Notes under the pieces: model-generated | The model's database searches: none | What the model was told of the DNA's origin: nothing | Seen by the model: only the letters and a program-made list of their open reading frames with translations | Source of the DNA: Polydactylus sextarius | Taxonomy: Eukaryota; Chordata; Actinopteri; Polynemidae | Assembly (NCBI GenBank): GCA_016801845.1 | Contig: CM028924.1 | Location: forward strand, 10,908,825-10,972,824 | Length of the DNA stretch: 64,000 nucleotides | Reading direction: 5' to 3' | Shown: piece by piece, positions 10,682 to 22,317 of the stretch | How positions within the stretch are numbered: position 1 is the stretch's first letter | Layout: each line of letters starts with the position of its first letter | Translations under genes and position numbers: made by a program

Positions 10682-11620
10682 ATGACGAGGATCATGATGA
10701 ACTTTTCACAGGTTTCATATTTCATTCTGGCTGCCTACTTTGACACTGGCTATTTTAAATATTCCTGTTTCATAATTGTTTTGTCGTTATATGTAATAAT
10801 AATCTTTGCCAACGTGCTGCTGATAGTGATCATCTGTGTGAACAGAAGCTTACATGAACCTATGTACCTGTTCCTGTGCAGCCTGTTTGTAAATGAACTG
10901 TATGGTAGTACAGGGTTGTTTCCATCACTGCTGCTTCACATCCTCTCTGACATTCACACTGTTTCTGCTTCATTCTGTTTCCTGCAGATTTTTTGTGTGT
11001 ATACATATGCAAGTATACAGTTTAATAATTTATCTGTCATGTCTTATGACAGATACCTTGCTATCTGCTACCCTCTGCAGTATAACACACATATGACACT
11101 GAACAAGGTGGCTGTGCTTATTGCTGTATCATGGTTGTGTCAATTTTTTGCAATTTCTGTTTTGATTTCTCTCAGCGCTCCTTTACAACTGTGTGGCAAC
11201 GTTATCAACAAGGTTTATTGTGACAACTACTCCATCGTCAAACTGTCCTGTTCTGACACCACAGTCAATAACATCTATGGACTCATTCTCACAGTAATTG
11301 GAATCATCTTTCCTCTAATTTTGATCATTTACACCTACATGAGGATCCTTAAAGTGTGTTTCAGTGGATCCTCACGGACCAGACAGAAAGCTGTCAGTAC
11401 CTGCACACCTCACCTGGCTTCTTTCATCAACTTCTCTTGTGGCTCCCTTTTTGAAGTCTTACAGAACAGATTTGATATGAATCATGTTCCTAACATGTTA
11501 CGTATCTTTTTATCGTTGTACTGGTTGACTTGTCAGCCGCTCTTTAACCCTGTAGTGTACGGACTGAGTATAACCAAAATTCGCATCACATGTAAAAGTG
11601 TTATCTTTGGTAAAATATGA
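10682..11620 (+). CDS. Olfactory receptor (OR-4), teleost 7TM GPCR
   Basis: Odorant receptor, 312 residues, starting MTRIMMNFSQ with NFS as the N-glycosylation site. RSLHEPMYLF near 56-65, MSYDRYLAIC at 120-129 followed by YPLQY, KAVSTCTPHL at 236-245, NPVVY at 289-293. It is a relative of OR-1 and OR-3, with the same C-terminus (TCKSVIFGK), but differs clearly in TM3 and TM4. Its leader at 10598-10681 matches the upstream frame of OR-3 but contains an in-frame TGA, evidence that the leader is not translated in this group. Confidence 0.95.
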   Translation: MTRIMMNFSQVSYFILAAYFDTGYFKYSCFIIVLSLYVIIIFANVLLIVIICVNRSLHEPMYLFLCSLFVNELYGSTGLFPSLLLHILSDIHTVSASFCFLQIFCVYTYASIQFNNLSVMSYDRYLAICYPLQYNTHMTLNKVAVLIAVSWLCQFFAISVLISLSAPLQLCGNVINKVYCDNYSIVKLSCSDTTVNNIYGLILTVIGIIFPLILIIYTYMRILKVCFSGSSRTRQKAVSTCTPHLASFINFSCGSLFEVLQNRFDMNHVPNMLRIFLSLYWLTCQPLFNPVVYGLSITKIRITCKSVIFGKI

Positions 11621-13220
11621 AGTTTTGCACTTTATCTGATTGAAATTTCATATTTTATGTTTGTTTTGTATTTATCTGAGAACATCCCACTGTCACAACT
11701 GCAGATAGGGTAAGAAAAACCTGTGATAATGAACTCAACACAAAACCTGTACCACAATGATATTTTTCTCAGATATGCTATATAAGTAATCATAAAGTAA
11801 TGATAAAATGTAAGAGTTGTATAACACTAAGAATCAGAATGTTAATAATCATGTTTTCAACAAGAATCATAGAAGATGTGATGCAGTACGTAAGCACCAA
11901 GCAGGCTGTCAGACTGCTAAGCAGCTTTGGAAAATTCCAATATTGTGTAATGATAGAATACTGCAGTAAACAAAGAAAGCCTGATCAAAGGAATGAGAAA
12001 TGATTTAATACAAAATAACATATTATGCTCAAAACAATGATCGTGTGTGATGTAGTACAATATTGTGAAGTGTTGAAAATTTGAAATGATTTTAGTAATC
12101 AGAAGAAGTATGTGATGTACTTGATAAAGGTGACAAATGTAATATGTGATTAATCAATATGTGATCAGCTGATTGCTGGAGGTTGGGCAAAGTGAGTGAA
12201 ATGTGATCTGATGTAAGATTATCACATACAATAACCACTGAAATAAACACAGGAAAGGGAGTTGGCAGGAGCAGATTTCAGTAAATAAAAAGGCAAGCAA
12301 AGGTACAAAGTTCGTTTGTCATTCGACAGTGATTCATTGAGAAGGACTGATCTCATAGGACCCCTCTTTGGACCCCAAGACAAAGAGTTGGAGTTCATGT
12401 GCAAACTCACGTCAAGGACAACACTTTCGAAAAATCTGCAAACTATTGTTCTTCTGTGTGTTTTGATTTCTAGTTAAATACTGTTGATTGCACGCAGACA
12501 AATGATACACCAAAACATGAGTCTCGGTCAGACACGGTCTGCTATTATTTTTCTCAATAGAATATGAATTCTTAGTATTCCAATGTTTTTTTCTCCCATA
12601 GAGAATGACTGGGAGAAGGTGAAAAAAAACACACATTTTCAAGGTTTTTCAAACATTTATTTTGACATAGAGACATCATTAAAACTTAAAATATTTAAAA
12701 TTGAAAATGTAGACATAAGTCTGGTGTATTGATGTGGCATTCAACTTTTTTGCTAGGTTGAATACTTTTTGATTAGTCACACAATGACAATGATCAATTT
12801 TCCCAGAAATTCAGACTTTATAATGAATGTATCTAGTGCGATCACGCCAGTGTAGGATTGTAAGGAGCTCACAACCACAAATTTCACTCTACATGTATGA
12901 TTTTCTCCAAAGTTGTAGTCACCCTTGTCTTGTTTTACCCAATGTATCTACCTAAATTATGGGATTTACTGTTTTTGAATTAGCAGCCTCTAAGTGACAA
13001 ATGTACATCCCAACTGCCTCAGACACTCCCCAGTCAGGGGTTTTTACCAGAAAAGCAGAAATTTGTGTGTTTTTTTAACTAGCTGTGTTGTCCTCTTTTT
13101 TATGCAAGGAAGCGAAAAATTACATCGATGTGTTCAGTAAAGCTTTGTTGCTCTGGTGATGAAGAAATATTTGCGATATCTTCTTTACTTTTTGAATAAA
13201 TAGCAGTAGTTTGAGCCCTG
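11621..13220. other. Intergenic, no recognised gene
   Basis: About 1.6 kb, AT-rich, no supported coding region. Short frames (plus 11800-12003, minus 12222-12410 and 12412-12642) show no known motif. Confidence 0.5.
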
Positions 13221-13224
13221 CACA

Positions 13225-13402
13225 AAGGCAGATTCTCTGCTTGTTAGAGTGCTGTGATGCTCACACCTGTCTTTGTAAAGTTCAAAGTTCAAGTCCTGGT
13301 TGTGCTGATTATATTTGTGTGTCATTACCTCACTATTCTCCGCACCCTCCTTTCTACCTTCACTTACCTATCAATAAAGACAAAATGACCAAAAAAAAAA
13401 AA
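13225..13402 (+). mobile_element. tRNA-derived SINE
   Basis: A B-box-like GTTCAAGTCC lies at 13286-13295 in a tRNA-like head, followed by a C/T-rich body (CACTATTCTCCGCACCCTCC) and a tail ATCAATAAAGACAAAATGACC ending in an A-run (13391-13402). This layout is typical of fish tRNA-derived SINEs. Ends are approximate. Confidence 0.6.
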
Positions 13403-14081
13403 GAATCCTATTAAAAGCTGTGAATGTTAATAACGGCATGACTGTCAACTGCACTGAGACAAATTATACATCAAAAGGTGTATCTTTTTTTTCACATTTT
13501 ATCCTTTTTCCATATTTATCCATTTTTAATACATTTTTCCTAACTGGCGTCGTTAAAAAATTCATTTTGGTAAAAGGTTAAAATGAGGTGGAAAGGGAAA
13601 TTTTTTGCAACACTAGTTGCAAAAAATAATACAGCAATCACCAAAAATTCATTATAGCATTATAGCATCCTAGTATCTTAGTAATGTAGTATTTTATTAT
13701 CATAGCATTGTAGCATTATTGACTGCAACAGCTGCCTCAAAGCGACAACAGTACAGCCTTACAGTAACGACTGCAACAGGACACTGCATTACTTTTGTGA
13801 TTTCCTGCAGGGGAATTGTCTATTTATATTATTCTATTTTTATTAAATTGTTTGTTCCCTTTCTTTTAATGTTGGCTTGAAGAGAACTCACAAGAATTCC
13901 AATGTGTCTGGAATGTGTATGTATACACATAGGCTGTTACACATGTGTTAATTGTAATAGTCCCACTAATGTATCCAGAGGATAATAAAGGCTAATAAAG
14001 TGAAATGAAGCAACATACATTGTATTTATTTAACTTTCTGACTAAATCAGTACAACTAGGGTGTTGCATTAACACAAACCC

Positions 14082-14120
<39 letters not shown>

Positions 14121-14595
14121 TAGTAAGATTAGTAGTATATAGTAAGATTATATATAGTAAGATTATATTATTATAATTATATTTACTCAATATGTGTCGT
14201 TCACATTAATAGTATTTTGCTTTTCCATTTTACACAACACAGTTTCGTGGGGCCAGTTGACATAACTTAGTTCAGAAAAATTAACATTTCATTTCTGAGA
14301 GTGTATAAAGTAATTATGATTTAACTATTGTTATTGTGTTGTTTAAAATTGAACCTTTATTCAGATGTCATCATATTTTACAAAACATTTACATTTAGCA
14401 TCAGGACTTTGCATTTGTGCAAGTTTAAAGACTGAAATAAACTAAATGGCCTTCAAAAACCAAAAGTTGATTAACAAAAAGTTCATCAACTAGATTTATA
14501 TATTCATTCTACTCTAGACAAACACATCTTGATGGGTTACACATGTTTTATTTGCACACATTTTATTTCATGTTTCATCGACATTTGACAATTTT
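13403..14595. other. Intergenic with TA microsatellite
   Basis: Gene-free stretch 3' of the minus-strand OR-5. A pure (TA)n run spans about 14084-14118 and is followed by short repeats of AGTAAGATTATAT to 14170. No coding signal seen. Confidence 0.6.
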
Positions 14596-15525
14596 TCAAT
14601 TCAGACACTTAAAAAAAAGTTTCTTGCACATGTTGCGTATTTTTGTTAAATTCAGTCCGTACAGTAAGGGGTTGAAGAGCGGCTGACATGTGATAAAGTA
14701 TAAAGACAGAAACACACGAATCACCGAGGGAACTCTGCTCACATCAAACCTGCTCTGTAATACCTCAATGAAACAACCACAGGAGAAGTTGATGAGAGAA
14801 GCCAGGTGAGGTGAGCAGGTACTGATAGCTTTCTGTCTGGTCTGTTTGGATCCACTGAAACACACTTTGAGAATCCTGATATAACTGTAAAGGTTTAACA
14901 CCATGAGACCAGCTAAGATAATAAAAGTGTAAAAGAGTCCATAGATGTTATTGACAGTTACACTAGAACATGCCAGTTTCACCACAGAGTAATTGTCACA
15001 GTAAACTTTGTTAATGATGTTTCCACACAGCTGTAAAGAGGCGTTCAGCGATATCATGACAATCATGTTAAGAATAGGGAATAACCACGATACAGCAATT
15101 AGCACGGCCACTTTGTTGGATGTCATATTTTCTCTGTATTTTAGAGGATGACAGATGGCAAGGTATCTGTCGTAAGACATGGCAGCCAAGCTATAAAACT
15201 CTACATTTCCATACATGTACAAACAGAAAATCTGCAGGAAGCAAAAAGAAACAGAAACAGTGTGAATGTCAGAGAGTATGTGAAGCAGCAAGGCTGGAAA
15301 CAAACCTGTACTACCATACAGTTCATTTACAAACAGGCTGCACAGAAACAGGTACATAGGTTCATGTAAGCTTCTGTTCATACAGATAATCACTATCAGC
15401 AGCACATTGGCAACGATGATGGAAACATACAACAGCAGAGAAATCAGAAAATATATGTATTTAAATAGCCCAGTGTCAGTGTAGGCAGTGAGTACGAAAT
15501 AAGAAACTTGTGAAGAGTTCATCAT
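14596..15525 (-). CDS. Olfactory receptor (OR-5), teleost 7TM GPCR
   Basis: Odorant receptor, 309 residues. The start is well defined: GGACCATGATG gives MMNSSQVSYF with a good Kozak context, and this is the Met that aligns with the internal MMN of the MTRI-type genes. RSLHEPMYLF near 52-61, MSYDRYLAIC at 116-125, KAISTCSPHL near 232-241 (Ser instead of Thr before Pro), NPLLYGL near 285. The C-terminus (MCKKLFFKCLN) is unlike its neighbours. First minus-strand gene of the cluster; flanks not duplicated. Confidence 0.95.
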   Translation of the reverse strand: MMNSSQVSYFVLTAYTDTGLFKYIYFLISLLLYVSIIVANVLLIVIICMNRSLHEPMYLFLCSLFVNELYGSTGLFPALLLHILSDIHTVSVSFCFLQIFCLYMYGNVEFYSLAAMSYDRYLAICHPLKYRENMTSNKVAVLIAVSWLFPILNMIVMISLNASLQLCGNIINKVYCDNYSVVKLACSSVTVNNIYGLFYTFIILAGLMVLNLYSYIRILKVCFSGSKQTRQKAISTCSPHLASLINFSCGCFIEVLQSRFDVSRVPSVIRVFLSLYFITCQPLFNPLLYGLNLTKIRNMCKKLFFKCLN

Positions 15526-15720
15526 GGTCCTTGTCCGTTTGGTTGCACCAGGTAAAAATTTTCACAGATGTCAAGATGTCACATTGTTTTGTAGATGTAG
15601 AGAGAATAAATATGAAAACTACACAACCTTGAGTTTACATACAGAACAGAGACAAACCTGAAACAGACCTTAAACCAGATATGATGGCAGTGTTGAAATT
15701 GTAACTGAGGTGAGACACTT

Positions 15721-15772
15721 CACCTTCTTCCTTTAATCCTCTTAAGTCAAGTGTTGGCCACGTCACGAGGCT
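15721..15772 (-). promoter_or_regulatory. Putative OR-5 proximal promoter
   Basis: Read on the minus strand: CGTGACGTGG, then ACTTGACTTAAGAGG and ATTAAAGGAAG, about 200-245 bp upstream of the ATG. Same arrangement as the other OR promoters here (CRE-like element, then TTAAA box). Confidence 0.45.
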
Positions 15773-15992
15773 TTCCTGCTTCTCAAGGGAAACATCTAAA
15801 GGTGTGATGCAATTTACTGGTCACACAAGTAAGGCAGCAGTGATTCATTTATTAGAGTAAAAAAAGAAGGAAAATAATAAAAAAAAAAATACTGTATTGA
15901 CCCAACTGTATTTTTTTCTAGAAAAAATTCTGAAAAAGTTAGGTCGTCTTATGTTTGGGGTCCAGAGACCCGGGGGGCTAAACTACGGAGGC

Positions 15993-16329
15993 CTGGAAAG
16001 CTCAAGTGAAATTTTTTTTTTTTTTTTTTTTTTTTCATCTTCACGCTCACGTTGTATAACATCGTGAATGCGATTTACTAAAGCTTGGCCATGAGATAAT
16101 TCACTTTCAGTAGCGGGATGGTTTATGTGGAGCTGTCAGTTTTAGAGTGATGCTGTTTATTATTCTTAGAACAAGGTAGATAAGGAAAGTCAGATCCAAA
16201 ATCAGATCCGTAACTTTGGGATAGAATTAGCTCTAAGGGCTGGGTCAGGTGGGGCTCATGTCGTGGCTGGTGGAGCAGCTGCCTCATCATCACAAAGATA
16301 CAAAAAAAAATTTCACTTGAGCTTTCCAG
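15993..16329. repeat. Fold-back element with 28-29 bp inverted arms
   Basis: CTGGAAAGCTCAAGTGAAAT plus T-run at 15993-16020 is repeated in inverse at 16301-16329 (A-run, then TTTCACTTGAGCTTTCCAG). The arms enclose about 280 bp with no coding signal. The left arm runs into a T-run reaching about 16035. Confidence 0.7.
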
Positions 16330-16644
16330 CTGAACCAACAAGTGGCATTAAAACGTCCTTTCCCTAAACGAGTTAGAGCTTCTTCTTTTCTCTCTCACAC
16401 ACCAGAGTCTTGGAGAGATGCGACCATGACATGGAGACTCACAAGAAAACAGTGATTCAAACACTGAACAAGTAAACAAACAGCAGGAGAGACAGTGTTT
16501 TTCAGACACAGACAAGACTATGACCCCATCATAGTCTAATTATCCCCATAGTTTCAAAAGCAGGCCAGTGATAATTGTTTTGCAGGCATTATGACACTTG
16601 GTAGCTCTAATGCTAATGCTAACGCTCGAATGCATGTTCAAAAT

Positions 16645-16835
16645 CTAAGAGGTACCTGTGTAGATGAGAGGTTATGACATACCACATTGGTATATATACC
16701 TTGTTCTCCAGTTCGAGTCCTGACCCAGACCAGTTTCCCTGCATGTGCTCTCCTCCATCCCTGTCTCTCTACACTGTCTCATTAAAAGGCCAAAAATCCC
16801 CAACAATTTATGATTAAAAAAAAATCCAACTTCTA
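16645..16835 (+). mobile_element. tRNA-derived SINE
   Basis: B-box-like AGTTCGAGTCC at 16711-16721, body CCTGCATGTGCTCTCC with CCCTGTCTCTCTACACTGTC, and tail TCATTAAAAGGCCAAAAA ending in a short A-run near 16827. Same general class as the SINE at 13225 but another subfamily. Confidence 0.6.
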
Positions 16836-17194
16836 GATGATGCATTCTGGATACTACAGGTCATGTGCATGTTTAATAATTGTTCCAAAACTGGGTCTTG
16901 AAAAAGGGTCATCTTATAATCAGGGTCATCTTATATTAGGGTCAGTACAATATACATCTGAATAAGTGACAGGAGTATCCAAGAGTGAATCAGACATTTG
17001 TGGTGGTTGTTAATTGGGTTTGTGATTAAGTCAAAATGGCCTGAAGGAAGTAGCTCACTCTCAACCATGATGGAGTCGTTCTGGCAGTTTGTGGTGAAGG
17101 TGGCATCACTCTGGATCTTCAGTGTCTGGTTTGAAATGTTCCAGAGGCAGGTTGGTCTGGGTGATATACTTGGTACATCACATTGTGGTGGTGA

Positions 17195-17535
17195 ACAAAT
17201 CTTTTCTGTTGTCCTGTGGGCCCTTTCTACATTCAAGGTTAAGCTTAAAACTTTCCTCTGTGATAAAAAATTATAGTTCCTGTACTACTTCCTGTAGTTA
17301 AGCTGCTATAGGATTAGGCTGTGAGGGAACTTATGATGCATTGTGTACTTCTACTGTCTCCTTATTCATTCATTTCACAAAACTGGATGTCATTAACTTT
17401 GTTTCTTCGTGCTCCTGTGGTTGGTGTTACTAATTTCCTCAGGACTTCAGTAGTCATTAACCCTCTGTACCAGGGGCCTGTACATCCTGAGTGGCACACA
17501 AAGTTAACCTCCATCATCATCTTGATGAATACATA
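17195..17535 (+). mobile_element. L2-like LINE 3' end, degenerate
   Basis: A frame ending at 17276 reads ALSTFKVKLKTFLCDKKL, matching the conserved last residues of reverse transcriptase ORFs in L2/CR1-type LINEs (LSTFK..LKT.LFDK). The following text (TTAAGCTGCTATAGGATTAGG, GGGGCCTGTACATCCTGAG) is 3' UTR of the same repeat. Only the tail survives. Family from memory. Confidence 0.55.
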
Positions 17536-18239
17536 GTGACTGGCAATTACTGAGTAAAAGAGCTTTCTTCATCAACGTGGAACCAGGCAACTGAATCCAG
17601 AATTCACCTCAAGATTCAACCCGATTTCATGAAACACCATAACGACCCTTAAGGTCTCCAGTGACTACAACAACCAACAGGATGGCTGGTAAGGCCAAAA
17701 ACCCATGTGACATTAATGATCATGAATTTTAGATAATTCAAAATGAGACTGTGGCTGAAGTGACCGAAGTTAAATTCTTGGATGGGATGTCTGGACAATT
17801 GGATTTAACTGTATCAACCAACTAGATTAAGATTTGGACATTGATTCAGATTTCTTTTGGACAACATTGGTGAAAGTGACAGGAAGACGCAAAAACAAGT
17901 GTAGCAGCATCATGGCCTCACCATCAGTGCAATAATTAACTAACTCCAATTTACAATAAGACCCAGCTCAATGACTCCCTAGATGGAAGAGAGTGACAAC
18001 AACCTACAAACAACTCTCTAGGCCTCTAGTGACCCCCACCTACAGGATATGGCCGGGAGACTGGATTGTTGTGGTGTGGAAGTTTTCCCTGTGGAGATCT
18101 TAAACTTCTTTTGTTTTCAGGTCCCCAAAGATGTTACTCAAGTAGCCATTGATCTTATGTACTGTGGTCCTGTAGATCCTGAAAACATTTAAGGTTAGAA
18201 TCAAATATTTTATTTAGAATCAAAAAGTGTTTTTATCAG
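17536..18239. repeat. Diverged direct repeat, copy 1
   Basis: Wording such as CCAGAATTCACCTCAAGATT (about 17600), ATCATGAATTTTAGATAATT (about 17720) and ACTCCCTAGATGGAAGAGAG (about 17970) recurs in the same order at 20585, 20672 and 20930. The repeat flanks the OR-6 block on both sides and holds no gene. Confidence 0.65.
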
Positions 18240-18558
18240 GTCTTTGTTAAAGAAAGACATCCCTCCTCCCCACGAGAGAGGTTTTTAAGAACCTTCTGAG
18301 GCATTATACATCCAACCAACATTTTATTGTGTATACGTCACATCACAGAACAAGGATCAAAACCCGGTTCAAACAATTTCTTTCACCTTTAAGCTGCTTT
18401 TGAATTAGGCTGGGAGAACTCCAAATACACCATTATATCTATGGTGTAATAAATTGTAGAAACAAAACTTTCTAATATGATGAGCAAATGTTCCACATTC
18501 AGATCTTTTCCTTACAAATCACATCACTGAAGATGTTATAGCCAGTGTTTAAAAAGTA

Positions 18559-18619
<61 letters not shown>

Positions 18620-18684
18620 ATTTAAATTTACATTTAACGACACAATGTAAAGTTCTATGTTAAAGCACCACAGAGGCGGTTACA
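18240..18684. repeat. 3' flank of OR-6, duplicated at OR-7; TA microsatellite
   Basis: The text around CCAACATTTTATTGTGTATA and AGGATCAAAACCCGGTTCAA recurs at 22710-22770. A long (TA)n run at about 18566-18616 is present here and absent from the OR-7 copy. Confidence 0.75.
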
Positions 18685-19653
18685 TTAAAGAAAACCAGCC
18701 GATCTGTTAAATGGTAGCTGTATATTTAAAATCAGACTTTTACAAGTGACACGGATTTTGGACAGATTTAGTCCATATATTAGGGGGTTGAAGAACGGCT
18801 GGAATGCTAGAAAATATAATGATAGAAAAATACGCAACACATGAGGTAAATTGTTCATGTTGAACCTGCTCTGTAACAATTCAGACGCAGCCCCAAAGGA
18901 GAAGTTGACGATAGAGGCCAGGTGAGGTGTGCAGGTACTGACAGCTTTCTGTCTCGTCTGTGTGGATCCTGAAAAACACACTTTAAGGATCCTCATGTAG
19001 GTGTAAAGAATCAAAATGAAAGGACCACTAACAAAAGCAAGACTCAAAAGTAATCCACGTAGGTTAATGGCAAAAGAGCCAGAACAGGCCAGTTTCACAA
19101 TAGAGGAGTTGTGACAGTAAACTTTGTTAATGATGTTTCCACACAGCTGCAACTGAGCAGTTGATAACAGTGCAATACAATTCACAAGAAGTGGTGGTAA
19201 CCATACCACAGCAAGAAGCATTGCAACTTTGTTGTATGTCATCATTGTGTTGTATTGCAGAGGGAAACAGATGGCAAGATATCTGTCATAAGACATGATG
19301 GCTAAATTTAAATATTCAACACTGGTATAAGAGTATAAGCAGAAGCTTTGCATGAAACAGAAAAAGGCAGAAACAGTGTGAATGTCAGAGAGGATGTGAA
19401 GCAGCAGCGATGGAAACAACCCTGTACTACCATACAGTTCATTTACAAACAGGCTGCACAAGAACAGGTACATAGGCTCATGTAAGCTTCTGTTCATACA
19501 GATGATCACTATCAACAGCACGTTAGCAAAAATTATTATTATATATAACAACATGACAATCAGGAAATAGAAATATTTAAAATATCCAGTGTCAAAATAG
19601 GCAGCCAGAGTGAAATATGAAACCTGTGAAGAATTTATCATGATCCTCGTCAT
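18685..19653 (-). CDS. Olfactory receptor (OR-6), teleost 7TM GPCR
   Basis: Odorant receptor, 322 residues from MTRIMINSSQ. The open frame continues 28 codons upstream to 19737 (MKTVVSLKFS), which I treat as leader. RSLHEPMYLF near 56-65, MSYDRYLAIC at 120-129 followed by FPLQY, KAVSTCTPHL near 236-245, NPLIYGL near 289. EL2 has VYCHNSSIVKLACSG, giving an extra potential N-glycosylation site (NSS). The C-terminus is extended (LILNIQLPFNRSAGFL) compared with the canonical TCKS-type end. OR-6, OR-7 and OR-8 form one recent clade; their differences cluster in TM5 (LLLSLAFVSGPFILI here). Confidence 0.95.
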   Translation of the reverse strand: MTRIMINSSQVSYFTLAAYFDTGYFKYFYFLIVMLLYIIIIFANVLLIVIICMNRSLHEPMYLFLCSLFVNELYGSTGLFPSLLLHILSDIHTVSAFFCFMQSFCLYSYTSVEYLNLAIMSYDRYLAICFPLQYNTMMTYNKVAMLLAVVWLPPLLVNCIALLSTAQLQLCGNIINKVYCHNSSIVKLACSGSFAINLRGLLLSLAFVSGPFILILYTYMRILKVCFSGSTQTRQKAVSTCTPHLASIVNFSFGAASELLQSRFNMNNLPHVLRIFLSLYFLAFQPFFNPLIYGLNLSKIRVTCKSLILNIQLPFNRSAGFL

Positions 19654-20446
19654 GTAAACAGAATTCAGTTTAAAGACACAAACCAGATAATGAAGAAAAC
19701 CTTTGTGAGAGAATTTCAAACTCACCACTGTTTTCATGACAGACAGTATAAGGCTAAGATCAGAAATAACAGAATCACAGTTGGTTCATAACATGAGGAT
19801 CCTAACAGTAACCACTGCCACCTCCCAGCTGTTGCAGCGAGACTGAGAATCCCTCCTAACTGAGCTAAAGCTCTGCTTCTACTTCTTTTAACCTTTTCAC
19901 GTCAGAGGATGCCCACGTGAGCAACATTACCTCACTGACTCAGCAACCATGAAGTTACTCCGCTCTCTGACTTTAAGAGAAAAGTCTGGAGACGAGGTGC
20001 TGAAGTCTGGGTATGAAGTTGCACAGGGCCAAAGTTGCACTGGTTGCCAAGTGAGAAGGACAAGCTACCAAGGACAAGCCATTTGGTTTATTTGAATACA
20101 CCAGATGGATCCTGTTTTCAAGGTCCAGAGTCATTTGGAATCAGTGTCAGTCTGACGTGGCGGACGCTTGTTGTGAGTTTAATGTTCAAACATTCTGCTT
20201 CCATACCAGCATGTTTTGGTGACAAAGTCCTTCATCTAGGGACAGAGGCAGGACCTTAGGCCAAGTGTCTGCAGGTTTTATACTAGTTGCTTTGGAGTCA
20301 TGGTATTCAAAAACAAACTGAAATAATCAAAAAGTACTCTGACATAGGAGTTGGAGCTTAGCAGGTGAGTGAGGACACTATGACACATGAGAGAGATGGT
20401 GTCATCTATTGGATTTGTAGGCAAACTGGTATTGGTTCAGTGTTAA
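19654..20446. repeat. OR-6 upstream block, copy 1 of 3
   Basis: The leader, promoter and about 500 bp beyond are shared with 24009-24890 and 27051-28017. The stretch holds a degraded version of a 90-codon frame that is open in the other two copies. Confidence 0.85.
19872..19920 (-). promoter_or_regulatory. Putative OR-6 proximal promoter
   Basis: On the minus strand: CACGTG E-box, CATCCTCTGACGTG and then AAAAGGTTAAAAGAAG, about 220-265 bp upstream of the ATG. GTGAGGTAATG lies a little further upstream. Same module as OR-4. Confidence 0.5.
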
Positions 20447-22317
20447 AACACTGACTACAACTTTGGAGAAAATCATGTGGGTAGAGTGAAATTTGTGGAC
20501 AAGACAAAAAATTTTAGGAAATCTTCTGACAGCCTCTCACTCTGGCCTATACTCTGGCGTGAACATTCTTTCTTTATCAACATGGAATGATCCTGAATCC
20601 AGAATTCACCTCAAGATTCAACCCAATTTCATGGAAGACCATAACGACCTAAAACCCATGGGACATCAATGATCATGAATTTTAGATAATTCAAAATGAG
20701 ACTGTGGCTGAAGTGACTGAAGATAATTTCTTGGATGGGGTGTCTGGACAATTGGATTTAACCGTATCAACCTACTTGATTCAGATTTGGACATTGATTC
20801 AGATTCCTTTTGGACAACGTTGGTGAAAATGACAGGAAGACCCCAAAACAAGTGTAGCAGCATCATGGCCTCACCAACAGTGCAGCAATTAATTGACTTC
20901 AATTTACAGTGAGATTCAGGTCAGCTCAATGACTCCCTAGATAGAAGAGAGAGTCAACAACCTACAAATCACCCCAACAACTCTCTAGACCTCTAGTGAC
21001 CCCAACAACCTACAGGATATGGTCAGGAGACTGGATTGTGGTGGTATGAGAAGGTTTCCCTGTGGAGATCTTAAATTTCCTTTGTTTTTAGTTGTATCCC
21101 CAAAGATATTACTCGAGTAGCCATTAACCTTATGTACCGGGGTCCTGTAGATCCTGAATGCTGCATGAAGTCAACCTCTATCTTGGTGAATTCATTTTAA
21201 AGAGAGTGGCAAATTTGTCCATTTGAACAAGTCTCAAGAGCTCCACTGTTGGCTAGCTGCACTTAAATACTGCAGTCCACTTTTGGGATGAAGAGTGACC
21301 ACTTTTTCATTTCTGATTATGTAGAGGACAGAGGTTTTGATGCGTGTGGAGGATTTATTACACCCACCTTAAATTGGCACCAAGCAGGATATGTCCCAGT
21401 AGCTCCTCAGGTAGATGAAGGAACAAGGAACAAGGCTTCTCACCAAGGTTGAATTGTACAGGAAACAAGAGCAAGCCCTCAGACAAGCTTTAAATGCTGT
21501 CATCACTGGCAGCCGCCACCAACTAGAAGCTACACAAACACTGAAAAACTAAACCTGAATGAGAACAAATCCCATTTTAATGACCTGAAGAGGAAAAACT
21601 GAGGGTTTGTTCTGACTATTTTGTTTGCACCTTTTGTATCTTAATTTATTAATCAGACCCCAAATTTACACCAAGAGTGTAAATCTGTTTCAGTCTGTCT
21701 TCAGCCCATATCTTTTATTTCTTTTATGTTTCTGATTGGGACTTCTTTCTACTTTATCATGCTGTAACATTCAATTTTTTTTGGTATGTTTTAATATCGA
21801 TCTAATCCAACAATCCAACTTTATTTATAAAGCACACACACACACAGCAATTAGTACAAATGTGATTTTAAGAGATTTAAAAACGGGAAGAGATGAGATA
21901 CAGCCTGTCTAACCCCTAAAGACATCTTGCTTCAAAGTTGTCCCTAACGAAGTTTTGACCAGCTGACACAGATTAACCATTGACTTGAATGGAGGCTATT
22001 TTCAGCAGCAAATGTGGTGCTGATGGTGCTGGTTTCAGAGTCATTTGTTTCTTAATTAGCTAAGTTCATAAATACAAAATGACCAGTACAACTCAAAATG
22101 TTTCCCAATAATATCAGATTTATTCCTTTTTCAAGATCAAAAGAAAAACAACAAAGAGAGGGTGTCAAATCAAACAACTCTCAATGTTTTTCCTTTAGAC
22201 AAAGTCACACATCTTCATATCAGGAGGCCACATCATATCTTAAAGAGCTCATAGTTCCTTGTCATCCAAATAGATTACTGTGATCACAAACAGGTTTACA
22301 GGTTTGCAGGTTTACTT
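20447..22317. other. Intergenic, old repeats only
   Basis: 20565-21170 is the second copy of the diverged repeat at 17536-18239. CAACTTTATTTATAAAGCAC near 21811 resembles the inverse of a common fish LINE tail, followed by a short (AC)n. Nothing codes; small frames (minus 20666-20902, plus 22098-22283) have no recognised domain. Confidence 0.55.

Larger units (their letters stand above)
15885..16965. mobile_element. Repeat complex, probable non-autonomous DNA element remnants
   Basis: The wording GGTCGTCTTATGTTTGGGGTCC near 15951 recurs as GGGTCATCTTATAATCAGGG and GGTCATCTTATATTAGGGTC at 16905-16945. ATACTGTATTGACCC near 15890 is an imperfect inverse of GGGTCAGTACAATAT near 16938. These look like terminal and subterminal repeats of a non-autonomous DNA transposon about 1 kb long, with a fold-back element and a SINE inside. 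The family is not identified. Confidence 0.4.

Noticed and set aside
14084..14118. TA-rich tract as an origin or regulatory site
   Set aside because: Simple (TA)n microsatellite; likewise 18566-18616.
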